64,000 bases of DNA from CAWGXG01 sp963826505 (GTDB taxonomy: Bacteria > Chloroflexota > Anaerolineae > Aggregatilineales > Aggregatilineaceae): assembly GCA_963826505.1 (NCBI GenBank), contig CAWGXG010000006.1:496001-560000 (forward strand). Direction: 5' to 3'. Positions within the stretch are counted from its first letter, which is position 1, and each line of letters starts with the position of its first letter. The notes beneath the pieces are model-generated. The model ran no database searches and had not been told where the DNA came from. It saw only the letters and a program-made list of their open reading frames with translations. This document shows, one piece after another, positions 25,735-34,800 of the stretch. The translations under genes and the position numbers were made by a program.

Positions 25735-25771
25735 ATTTTAGCATGATCAACATGTTGTATGCAATATATTG
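25735..25771 (-). promoter_or_regulatory. dhaK promoter with shared GntR operator-like motif
   Basis: On the minus strand TTGCAT (25759-25764) and TAAAAT (25735-25740) are separated by 18 bp. The plus-strand block ATGCAATATATTG (25759-25771) overlaps the -35; it differs at one position from the block in the gntR promoter and contains the perfect palindrome CAATATATTG. Confidence 0.55.
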
Positions 25772-26022
25772 GAGCGTCTCTCTGCTCTCTGATTGAAGTT
25801 GATAGCGCAGGATTGGCGCGCATCGATTATCCTTTTCCTTGCCCTTTGTCTAGAGTTTAGTGCCTTTTCTCACTGCCCACTATTTCGGACTGGGGTTGTT
25901 CCCTATTTCATCTTTTTCAACAGACAATCACATGATCGGGTGTTGCAGCCATAGGGTGCCGCCTCTGCTTAGCGGCGTTATCTAGCGCCCAGGCTGTATT
26001 GGCTCACTCCTCAATTAACCTC
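25772..26022. other. spacer between dhaK and tetR promoters
   Basis: About 250 bp with no gene, RNA or repeat visible. It separates two divergent promoters. Confidence 0.35.
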
Positions 26023-26084
26023 TTGACAATCCACATAATTGAATATACGATTTGTGCATTGATATACTGAATGTGCATTAATAT
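26023..26084 (+). promoter_or_regulatory. tetR promoter with a 13-bp direct repeat
   Basis: TTGACA (26023-26028) and TACGAT (26046-26051) have a 17-bp spacer. Immediately downstream TGTGCATTGATAT (26053-26065) and TGTGCATTAATAT (26072-26084) form a direct repeat with 12 of 13 matches, starting 19 bp apart. The repeat lies at the expected transcription start and could be a regulator site. Confidence 0.55.
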
Positions 26085-26155
26085 CCCTAGTGGATACAAG
26101 GAGGAGTATGGTGATCGATCGTCGGGAGCAACGACGTCTTGAGACTTAGCGCCGC

Positions 26156-26719
26156 TTGCTCGATGCAGCGGAGCAAGTCCTCAGCCAAAAAGGGTATGAG
26201 GAAGCCTCTGTGCTCGACATCACGGAGGCCGCGAACGTAAGCAAACGCACGTTTTACTTACACTTTACGGATAAAGAGGCCCTTATCGAAGCGCTGGCTC
26301 TGCGCGGATTCCAGGAACTGCGGACGCGCGTGGAAGCTGAGGAGCACCACATCGGTGGTTTGGCCTCATTCCGTACCGATTTCCTGCGTATCACCGAGAT
26401 TATCTTTGATTATGCAGAGAAAAATCCGGATCTGATGCAAATCATTTTTGGGACAGGCGGGTCCTTCCGACTGCAGGCGCTGACACGAGAATTCATGGTA
26501 CGCGCCTGGGAAGAAAATATGGAAGCGAAATGCACCTACATCGCCAATGCCCCAGTTCCACCGCGGATTTTGGCAAACGCGATTGTTGGGGTTGTGCACC
26601 AGCTCTTGTGCTGGTGGGTTCAACATCCCAACACCTATTCCCCCGCTGATATGGCCCAAATGTGTACTTCTGTGCTGTTCAATAGCATCGAAGTTAACTA
26701 CGAAACAACGGCTGCGTAG
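26156..26719 (+). CDS. TetR/AcrR-family regulator with an amber codon near its natural start
   Basis: A 187-residue TetR protein as written from TTG 26156. The helix-turn-helix is LDAAEQVLSQKGYEEASVLD, ITEAANVSKRTFYLHFTDKEALI; the remaining helices form the ligand and dimer domain. The natural start is probably ATG 26108, which has AAGGAGGAG before it and reads MVIDRREQRRLET, then TAG at 26147-26149, then RRLLDAAEQ in the same frame. A CAG-to-TAG change at codon 14 fits. Restart at TTG 26156 would remove about 16 residues of helix 1 but keep the HTH; expression would be weak. It lies upstream of the MMPL transporter in the same direction and is its likely repressor. Confidence 0.75.
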   Translation: MLDAAEQVLSQKGYEEASVLDITEAANVSKRTFYLHFTDKEALIEALALRGFQELRTRVEAEEHHIGGLASFRTDFLRITEIIFDYAEKNPDLMQIIFGTGGSFRLQALTREFMVRAWEENMEAKCTYIANAPVPPRILANAIVGVVHQLLCWWVQHPNTYSPADMAQMCTSVLFNSIEVNYETTAA

Positions 26720-26942
26720 CCAAGGAGATTGAACGGCATTGAGGGATGATTCCGACAAACCCAGCGCATGATGTCTAGGGGCCGCTGTACCATCTTGCCA
26801 GGATCGCTGCAGCGTTCCCCGAAAAAACAGGGCTGCTCGTATGAGCAACCCCCAGCCACGCGTCTTACCGCCCCATCTGCCAGGATCGCAACGGTAAGTC
26901 ACGCTTCTACTTCACATCATACCATGTAAGGAATGCCCTGTC

Positions 26943-29471
26943 ATGTTTGCAACCATTGGACGTTTCGTTGACCGCTATCGTCTGCCGCTGCTGATTGGAT
27001 GGGTGGCGGCAGCTATTGTGATCACGTTGGTGGCGCCTAACCTGAGCGATGTTACCAGTAACGACCAGAGCGATTTCCTACCCAAAGACGCCTCTTCGTT
27101 GGTCGCGCAGAAGCTCGTACAACAGTACTTCCCTACTCAAACTCCCCAGGGCAGCCTGGTGCTTGTTTTTGACGCTGGAACAGGGCACCAGATCAGCGCG
27201 CCCGAAAATATGGCGTTTATCACCCAGATCAGCTCATGGCTGGTCGGCCCTGACGCCCCCGACCATATCCAAAGCGTCCTATCGCCTACACTGAACCCTG
27301 AAGCGGCCAGCACGCTGATTTCCGCCGATGGGCAGATTGGCATGGTGGTCGTTAACCTAAACACGACCGATCTTGATCAACGCACTGCTGTGTATAATGC
27401 CATCGGTGCACAGTTGGACAGCGTTCCAACAAGTTTGAGCGCTTATCGCACAGGCGAAGTAGCCATCGGTTACGAGTACAACGCTACCATCACCAAAAGC
27501 GTCGATCGCACCATCTTCGTTACATTGGCGCTCGTCGTCCTGATCCTGCTGCTGATCTACCGGTCTCCGGTCAGCCCGCTTATTCCGTTGTTTGTGGTCA
27601 CGCTGGCCTTCATGATCGCGCGCAGCATCGTCGCCTGGCTGGCGAAATACGTCTTTACGGTATCGGATACAGCGACCATGCTGCTGATCGTAGTGATGTA
27701 CGGGGCGGGGACAGACTACTGCCTGTTCCTCATCAGCCGCTACCGCGAAGAAATGGCTGATAACGACGACGTGCACCTGTCGGTGCGCAACACGGTTCAC
27801 CGCGTGGGTGAGTCCATATCGAGCAGCGCCGGAACCGTGGTAACGGGTTTCGTGGCTATGTCGTTCGCCCAGCTTGGCCTATTCAATACCACTGGCCCCA
27901 CGCTGGCCGTCGGCGTAGTCGTCAGCTTGCTGGCGGGCCTGACGCTGACTCCGGCCATCCTCGGGTTGCTCGGTCAACGCGTCTTCTGGCCGGGACGCGC
28001 CCATCACCAGAGCACCGGGGCGCTCTACAAACGCACGTCGCGCTGGGCCAGCTCGCGGCCTTTGATGACCATCGTCATTATCGTGATCGTTATGGCTCCG
28101 CTGGCATACTACGGCAGCGGGATCAAAGTCACCTACGATTTTCTGGCCGACCTGCCCGATAACACGGAATCGGTCATAGGTTTCCGTCTGCTGGAGCAAC
28201 ATATCGGGGCCGGTGAAATGCAACCGCTCACGGCAGTGATCGTCTATGACGGGGGTGATTTGCTGGCTCAATCGGAAAAACTCACGCACGAGCTTGAAGC
28301 GGTCGGCGGCGTGGCCACGGTGCGCAGTGCCACCCAACCGCTAGGACCAAACGATGTCTACACAGCAGGCAGCACGCGCCTCGATCACCAGTTGGGTGCA
28401 CTGGCCCAGATTCTGACGCCGGGCAGCGGCACTCCCACCGCACAACAGCAAGCCCTGTTCGCCGGTCTGGCTGCCGATCTGCCGTCATACCTGACTCTCA
28501 TCGGCCAGAAAGCGCCTGAACTCACCAGTCTGCCAGCTTACACAAACGCTCTGGACGCAGCACAAAACGGCAATCTGTCCGCTGATCTAGCCGGGGATTT
28601 AACAGCTCTGGCTCAGGCTGCACCAGATGTGCACATCATGTTGTCGGAGCTGCCGTCCGGCGTTGAAAATGTGCTGGGCGGGGAACCCCTCGCCGCGCTC
28701 ATCGGCAGCTATTTGAATGCTGAAGCTGGCGCCGCGCGTTTCGAGATCGTGCTCAACAGCGCGCCGTATAGCACGGCCGCCCTGAACACGGTCGATCACT
28801 TGAACGCCAGCATCGATCATGTTGGCAAAGCGTTCGCTCTCCAGGGATCCTCTGTCGTGAGTGCGAACATCCGGGATTACCTGCGCACGGATCAGCGCTT
28901 GACGATCGCCCTGGTCTTAGTGGGCATTTTCGTTATTTTGATGATCATGCTGCGCAGTGTGGTGGCCCCCCTGTACCTCATCGGCACAATCCTGTTGAGC
29001 TACCGCACGACGCTGGGGATCACACGTATCGCGTCCGGGCTGGTGTGGGGGACGCAGGACCTGACATGGTGGGTGCCGTTCTTCATGTTCGTATTCCTGG
29101 TGGCGCTCGGAATCGACTACAGCATCTTCCTGTTCGGGCGCATGAAGGAAGAAGTGCGCCATAATGGCATTCACGAGGGCATTCACCATGCCGTCCAGTC
29201 TACCGGCTCGATCATCACCTCCGCCGGAATCATTGTGGCAGGCACGTTCAGCGCCATGATGACCGGCAGCATCGTGGGCCTGGCTCAAATTGGATTCGCG
29301 GTGAGCGTAGGGATTCTGATCGATACCTTCGTGGTAAGAACCGTGCTCGATCCCGCCCTGGCGAGCTTCTTCGGCCGCTGGACGTGGTGGCCGGGTGGGG
29401 CAGCAACTCCCGTCGCGCCGACCGACACTGAGCAATCGCGTACGCTCCGGGAATCGGGTTCCGCCGACTGA
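26943..29471 (+). CDS. MMPL-family RND transporter
   Basis: An 842-residue inner-membrane transporter of the MmpL/HpnN branch of RND. Two repeats each have one helix, a periplasmic domain and five helices. The first starts LPLLIGWVAAAIVITLVAP and has a helix cluster near residues 195-350 with GAGTDYCLFLISRYREE; the second has the matching GIDYSIFLFGRMKEE near residue 725. These paired Asp-Tyr motifs in helices 4 and 10 are the proton-relay sites of MmpL proteins. AAGGA stands 10 nt before the ATG. It follows a TetR gene and ends with a strong terminator, forming a two-gene unit. Export of a lipid, hopanoid or drug is likely; the substrate is unknown. Confidence 0.87.
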   Translation: MFATIGRFVDRYRLPLLIGWVAAAIVITLVAPNLSDVTSNDQSDFLPKDASSLVAQKLVQQYFPTQTPQGSLVLVFDAGTGHQISAPENMAFITQISSWLVGPDAPDHIQSVLSPTLNPEAASTLISADGQIGMVVVNLNTTDLDQRTAVYNAIGAQLDSVPTSLSAYRTGEVAIGYEYNATITKSVDRTIFVTLALVVLILLLIYRSPVSPLIPLFVVTLAFMIARSIVAWLAKYVFTVSDTATMLLIVVMYGAGTDYCLFLISRYREEMADNDDVHLSVRNTVHRVGESISSSAGTVVTGFVAMSFAQLGLFNTTGPTLAVGVVVSLLAGLTLTPAILGLLGQRVFWPGRAHHQSTGALYKRTSRWASSRPLMTIVIIVIVMAPLAYYGSGIKVTYDFLADLPDNTESVIGFRLLEQHIGAGEMQPLTAVIVYDGGDLLAQSEKLTHELEAVGGVATVRSATQPLGPNDVYTAGSTRLDHQLGALAQILTPGSGTPTAQQQALFAGLAADLPSYLTLIGQKAPELTSLPAYTNALDAAQNGNLSADLAGDLTALAQAAPDVHIMLSELPSGVENVLGGEPLAALIGSYLNAEAGAARFEIVLNSAPYSTAALNTVDHLNASIDHVGKAFALQGSSVVSANIRDYLRTDQRLTIALVLVGIFVILMIMLRSVVAPLYLIGTILLSYRTTLGITRIASGLVWGTQDLTWWVPFFMFVFLVALGIDYSIFLFGRMKEEVRHNGIHEGIHHAVQSTGSIITSAGIIVAGTFSAMMTGSIVGLAQIGFAVSVGILIDTFVVRTVLDPALASFFGRWTWWPGGAATPVAPTDTEQSRTLRESGSAD

Positions 29472-29494
29472 CGCGCAAGGCTTGCGAAATTACC

Positions 29495-29540
29495 AGACGC
29501 CAGCGGGATCAAAAGACCTCGATCCCGCTGGCGTCTTTTT
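29495..29540 (+). terminator. strong rho-independent terminator after the MMPL gene
   Basis: AGACGCCAGCGGGATC (29495-29510) pairs perfectly with GATCCCGCTGGCGTCT (29521-29536), 10-nt loop, followed by a T-run to 29540. Confidence 0.9.
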
Positions 29541-29685
29541 GCGTCCAAACCACCGTGTCTGAGATAGGCCTGATCGCATTGGAGAGCCATCATTAACCCT
29601 GGCACTCCCTCTGAAAACCTTTTGATTAATCCATCATTCTGATCGACTGCATCCACGCGAAGAATGGTCTCTGAAATACGAGATC

Positions 29686-29753
29686 AAAATGATCGTTTCA
29701 TTTTCTGTTTGTATGAAATGCTTATTGCATTAGTGCTGGATTTGTGATATTTT
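29686..29753 (+). promoter_or_regulatory. rpiR-operon promoter and palindromic operator
   Basis: AAAATGA (29686-29692) and TCATTTT (29698-29704) form a perfect inverted repeat with a 5-bp spacer. AATGC (29717-29721) and GCATT (29727-29731) form a second one. A promoter with TTGCAT (29725-29730) and TATTTT (29748-29753), 17-bp spacer, overlaps the second repeat. These A/T-rich palindromes resemble sites of RpiR-family regulators and precede such a gene. Confidence 0.5.
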
Positions 29754-29795
29754 GAAGATCAAAAGCGCGACAATTCCACAAATAGGGTGCCACCC

Positions 29796-30674
29796 ATGCC
29801 GCAAGATGCCGACCAGGAAATTTCTCCGGTTCGTGAGAAAATTCTTGCGCTGTTTGATGAGCTTTCCCCCAAACAACAACGGCTGGCGCGTTATTTTCTG
29901 GATCAGGAACATGTCGTTGCTTATGCATCAGCCAATGCGGTCGGCAAAGACACTGATGTTAGCGCCGCGACTGTGGTACGTTTCGCCAGGGCGCTCGGTT
30001 ACGCCGGTTATACAGATTTACAGGAGGTTATTCGTTCGGCGTTGCCCCTGTACCACACACCCTCGCAGAAGCTGGCCCAACGCATATCAGCGGGCAGTTT
30101 CTCCAGCAATATTTCGGCCAACATCGCTGAAGTCAATATCCGCAATATCGAACAGACCCTTCAGAACGTCTCGCTTGACATGCTTAATCAGGCGGTTGAT
30201 GCGATGGTTGACGCCGACCGTATCCTGATTTTCAGCGGAGGATTATCAAGTACCGCCGCGGTGATGGCTCAACATTCGCTCACCATGCTTGGGTTTCAGG
30301 CCCGCGCGATCATCAATGGCGGGCTGACTCAAACGCTGGAGATGTCGACGATCAACCCTAGAGATACCGTCATCGTCATCAGTATCTGGCGCTATTTAAA
30401 AGACACCGTTGCAGGTGCGCGCTATGCGCATGAAGCCGGGGCGCGGATCATTGCGATAACCGACAGCCTGGTTTCACCGCTGACCCGTTCGTCCGATTAC
30501 GTTTTTATTGTTGCGGCCCAACGGGCGGCCCACAGCCGATCGCTAACGGGACTGATTTCACTCATCGATTTGATCAACGCCACCATAATTTCCAGACGGC
30601 CACAAGAGAGTATGCGCGCCTTAAAACGTATTGACGATCTGTATCATCAACAGGGCAATCTGGTGGAAGAGTAA
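29796..30674 (+). CDS. RpiR/MurR-family transcriptional regulator with SIS domain
   Basis: A 292-residue regulator. The N-terminal HTH_6 domain (about 10-85) includes LSPKQQRLARYFLDQEH and VSAATVVRFARALGYAGYTD, the DNA-recognition helix. The SIS domain (about 125-260) has RILIFSGGLSSTAAVMAQH, DTVIVISIWRY with a missing second Ser of the usual VSxSG loop, and AGARIIAITDS. SIS domains normally bind phosphosugars; the altered loop suggests a different ligand. ATG 29796 has AGGG about 8 nt upstream and is preferred over GTG 29787. The opine-dehydrogenase-like gene starts 2 bp after its stop, so it heads and probably controls the catabolic operon. Confidence 0.87.
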   Translation: MPQDADQEISPVREKILALFDELSPKQQRLARYFLDQEHVVAYASANAVGKDTDVSAATVVRFARALGYAGYTDLQEVIRSALPLYHTPSQKLAQRISAGSFSSNISANIAEVNIRNIEQTLQNVSLDMLNQAVDAMVDADRILIFSGGLSSTAAVMAQHSLTMLGFQARAIINGGLTQTLEMSTINPRDTVIVISIWRYLKDTVAGARYAHEAGARIIAITDSLVSPLTRSSDYVFIVAAQRAAHSRSLTGLISLIDLINATIISRRPQESMRALKRIDDLYHQQGNLVEE

Positions 30675-30676
30675 TT

Positions 30677-31876
30677 ATGCCGACCCTAACTGTTTGCGGT
30701 GGCGGAAATGCATCACATATTCTCATCGCTCTGGCGGCACAAGCCGGCTGGGATGTTGATGTGTTTGCGCCCTTCGGCGACGAAGCAGAACGGATGCGGG
30801 CCGGGGTAGAGGCGCGGGGCTGCGTGACCGTTTTCGCGGATGGGCAAACCCTGACGGGACGTCCACGCTGTGTCAGTGCCGCCGCCGCTGATGTTTTTCC
30901 CGGCGCAGATCTGGTACTGCTCGCGCTGCCTGCTTTTGCGCATGAGGCTACGCTGCGAGCTATGGCCGATTATCTAAAGCCGAGAACTTCCATCGGGGTG
31001 TTTCCGGCGCGTAGCGGCTTTGATTACCAGATACGGGCCATGCTCGACGTCGAGAACTTAGCCTTGACCTATTTTGGACTGCAAACGCTGCCCTGGGCTT
31101 GCCGGATCAAAACGTACGGGCAAGAGGCGGAAATTCTTGGCACGAAGGCCAAGGTTGATTTCGCGGTCTTCCCCCAACACCAGGCTGAGTCCGTGCTCCA
31201 ACAGTTGGCGTTCATTCCGAAGGTTGCCTTCAGCCCGGTTGGCTCGTTCCTGGCCCTGTCGATGGCGAATACCGGACAGCTCATTCACCCTGGCATTATG
31301 TTTGGTCTGTGTCATGGCAAAGAGGATGACACGTTTTCCCCAGACGAGATTCCGCTGTTCTATCAGAATGTCGACGACGCAACGGCAGCAATCCTGCAGG
31401 CGCTCAGTGACGAAGTTCAATTGGTGGCGGATGTTTTGGCTGAGCGACTGCCACGACTCGATCGCAAGAACATTGTTGAATTGCATGAATGGCTGTTGCG
31501 ATCATATCCCGACGACATTCAAGATAAATCAACGCTGCGCAACGCCTTCGTGACCAACCATGCCTATACCGGGTTGCGCTTACCCGTACGTCCTACGCAT
31601 GACGCCTCCGCGCGCTTTGTGGTGAATTTCTCCGCTCGTTATCTATCCGAGGATGTCCCCTATGGCTTGATTGTCCTCAAAGCCATTGCCGAACTGGCAG
31701 ACGTTACAACGCCCAATCTTGATAGGGTGGTTGGCTGGTCCCAGGAGCGCCTGGGGCGAAGTTATCTGATTGATAGCCAACTTTGCGGTGCTGATCTCAA
31801 AGACACACGCATTCCACAGATCTATGGGATTCAAAGTCTCGAACAACTTTCTGGTGTGACATGGATGAGTAAGTGA
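30677..31876 (+). CDS. NAD(P)-dependent opine (octopine/nopaline) dehydrogenase-family enzyme
   Basis: A 399-residue two-domain oxidoreductase. The N-terminal Rossmann domain opens TLTVCGGGNASHILIALAA, with the GGGNxxH signature of octopine/nopaline dehydrogenases, and DLVLLALPAFAHE at the fourth strand. The C-terminal all-helical octopine-DH domain holds QLIHPGIMFG, where H204 corresponds to the catalytic His of octopine dehydrogenase. The family joins an amino acid and a 2-oxo acid by reductive condensation or, in catabolism, oxidatively splits opines. Its place between an RpiR regulator and a B12-enzyme fusion, ahead of a peptide-type ABC system, favours the catabolic direction. Related family members act on other 2-amino or 2-hydroxy acids, so the substrate is open. 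Confidence 0.78.
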   Translation: MPTLTVCGGGNASHILIALAAQAGWDVDVFAPFGDEAERMRAGVEARGCVTVFADGQTLTGRPRCVSAAAADVFPGADLVLLALPAFAHEATLRAMADYLKPRTSIGVFPARSGFDYQIRAMLDVENLALTYFGLQTLPWACRIKTYGQEAEILGTKAKVDFAVFPQHQAESVLQQLAFIPKVAFSPVGSFLALSMANTGQLIHPGIMFGLCHGKEDDTFSPDEIPLFYQNVDDATAAILQALSDEVQLVADVLAERLPRLDRKNIVELHEWLLRSYPDDIQDKSTLRNAFVTNHAYTGLRLPVRPTHDASARFVVNFSARYLSEDVPYGLIVLKAIAELADVTTPNLDRVVGWSQERLGRSYLIDSQLCGADLKDTRIPQIYGIQSLEQLSGVTWMSK

Positions 31877-31888
31877 GGATCAGGAAAA

Positions 31889-34800
31889 ATGTCTCCTAAA
31901 GCGAAAGATTTCCCAAGCGAAGAACCAAAACGACGCGTGATGGTCGGGGCGATTGGCGCCTGTGTCCATAATCTCGGTGTCGAAGGGTTTGCGGATTGGA
32001 TGGAAGATCAGGATTTGGGTTATGTATCGGTCAAATTGGGCCCGGCTGTGCCGATTCCAGAAGTCATCAACAAGATTCGCGAGGCGCGTCCCGAAGTGGT
32101 GGGGGTGTCGATGCGCCTGGGTGATCTGCATATCGACAAACTCATCACCGAATTCGTAGAACTGGCTACACAGTACGATCTCCAACCCCGCACAAGTGGC
32201 ATTCGCTACGCGTTTAGCGGCTTGCGTCCGGCGGCCAATGTCGTGCGAGCGATGACCGGGCTGCCTCTCGAGCCGGATGAATTTACTCCTGATGAGGAAC
32301 GTCATTTTGATCTGGAAGCAGTGCGCGCGGCTCACCACGGCCGGGATAACTTCCAGCACTTCTTTGAAATCGTAGCGGATGACTACATCACGATGGAAGA
32401 ACTGGATGATTTTGCCCATCGCCGCACCATTCGCAGAGAAACGCACGAAATCGAGTGGTCGGATTTCCTGGTGGAGCGTATCAAACAGGTGCGGGAAAAA
32501 GAAGATCGGCCCATTATCCGAGCCCACATCGGCATTGCCGCGGAAACGATCGAGCCGACGATCGACGCGATCCACAAATTGGCCGACGCAGCAGCGATGG
32601 AAATCGTGTCGTTGGCCCCTGACCAGCCCTCCCAAGAACTGCTGGCCAAGTTCATCCGCGGGGAAGAAGACCCCGACAAATACCTGCGCGGGCAAGGCGG
32701 CGCCCCGATTCGTACGGTGGAGGACCTGGTCCGCCTCAAGGCCGCCACGCAGCGCGGCAACTATCCTATGACCCGAATTTATACGGGGACGGACGAACTG
32801 ATCAATCTGGCGAAATTATGGGAAGAGCACCTCAATACGTGCTTTCCAGCCGTGCCGATCTTCTATTACAACGAGCTGGATGGCCGCGGGCCGATCTCGA
32901 TTCGAGACAGCTTCACGGAGCATTACGAAACGATCCGCTGGTGGGCCGAGCACGGTAAGCCTCTGGAAGTCAACGATCCGCACCAATGGGGCTTGCGCTA
33001 TGCGACCGACGATATGCAGGTGACCGACCATGTGCTGGTGGGCTTGATCGCGCTCAAGCTGGGCATCAAGAATTACGTTATGCAGATGATGTTCGAGCTG
33101 CCGCCCGAGATCAGCGCAATGGACGATCTGGCGAAGATGAAAGCGGCGTATGAATTGATCGAGCCGCTCATGCGCCATTATGACTTCAACATCATCAAGG
33201 AAACGCGCTCCGGTTTGCCGAGCTTTCCGCCCAATCTTTATCAGGCTAAAGGCCACCTGGCATTTGGGGTCTACAGCCAGCTTTACATGGAACCGGATAT
33301 CTTGCATGTGGTGTCTTTCCCTGAGGCCCACCACGAGGCGAAAGCCGAAGACATCATCGAATCCTGCGAACTGACCAAGCAAGTCTGCTGGGATTTCATC
33401 AAGGGAAACGTGCCGGATATCTGGGCCGACCCGAAAGTGCAGGCGCGCAAGCGGGAGCTGAAAGAAGGCGCGATGTACAACGTCCTGCATGGCGCGCTGT
33501 TGGGTGGCTATGGTGGACCGATCACCGTTGAGAATTTCTGGGATTGGGCCAAAGAGGTCGATGAAGACCCTGAACGCAATTTCGAAACGATGTTGCTGTC
33601 GTTTGCGGATGAGAACAACTACCGCACGGGCGTTTGCGGCGTGATCAGCCCTGACGCTATGGACCTGGGCCTGCAAACTGGCCTTTACCAGGCCCCGCAT
33701 ATTACCGTGATTGACCGCACGTACGAACTCGCCGGGGCCTGCCGGACTAAGGTCGTTGAAGGCATGAGTCGGATCGACGAGGTCTACGGGATCAAGGTCA
33801 ACAGCGAATTCGAGCGGGTGGACAAAGTGCGCGAGCGCTTCCCCTGGTACTTTGATGACAGCATCCAGCAGGCTGACGACGAGAACTACATGACCGATGA
33901 AGTCGAGCCCATCGATCAGGCGGTCGTGCTGGGTGAGCGGTATCGCTTGGGAATCAAAGAGAAGGACCTGGATCGGCTGAAAGTGCTGGTGGTGGATTTC
34001 GGCAGCACGTTCACCAAGGTCGGTCTGTACGACGCGGCTACGGATAAATTCGATCTGCGCTATGTGCCGACCACGCCTGACGATATCCGCATTGGCTTGG
34101 CGGACGGCATGGGCGTGTTGGACGCGTGCCAACAACGCGGTGATTGGAAGCCGCTGGAAGAGGCTATGAGCCAGTACGATATCAAATTGCCCTGTTCCAG
34201 CGCCAAGGGTGGTTTGAAGATGGTCACGGTCAGCCTCGTGAAAGAGGAAAGCGGTTTTGCCGCCGATCTGGCCGCGCTCACCGCCGGGGCCAAACTGCTG
34301 AACAGTTATCATGGCAAACTCAGCGCCGAACAAGCCCGCAGCATCTACGAAACCGATCAGCCGGAGATCATCCTGATCGCCGGTGGCGTGGATTATGGCG
34401 GCGATACCGAAACGCAGATTCATAACGCCACGATGCTCGCCGAACATGCTCACTACGCGACGTATTCGGATTATGGGGTGCCAGTCGTCTATGCTGGCAA
34501 CCAGGACTGCCGGGACGAGATCGAGCGCATCTTCAAAGACAAAGGCGTGGACATCCGGCTTGTTGCCAACGTGATGCCAGAAATCCACCATTTCCGAATC
34601 GAGGTCGTGAACGAAGCCATCCGCGAGTTGTTCCAGACGGTCATTATTCGCGGCAAAGGGTTTGACGTCGTCGAAGAATACATGAGCGACAAATTCATCC
34701 CCACGCCGCGCGCGGCCTTCAGAGGGATCAACCTGCTCGCGAAGGGCTACGGCAGCCAGCCGGGCCTGGGCAACATCATGGCGCTGGATATCGGCGGCGC

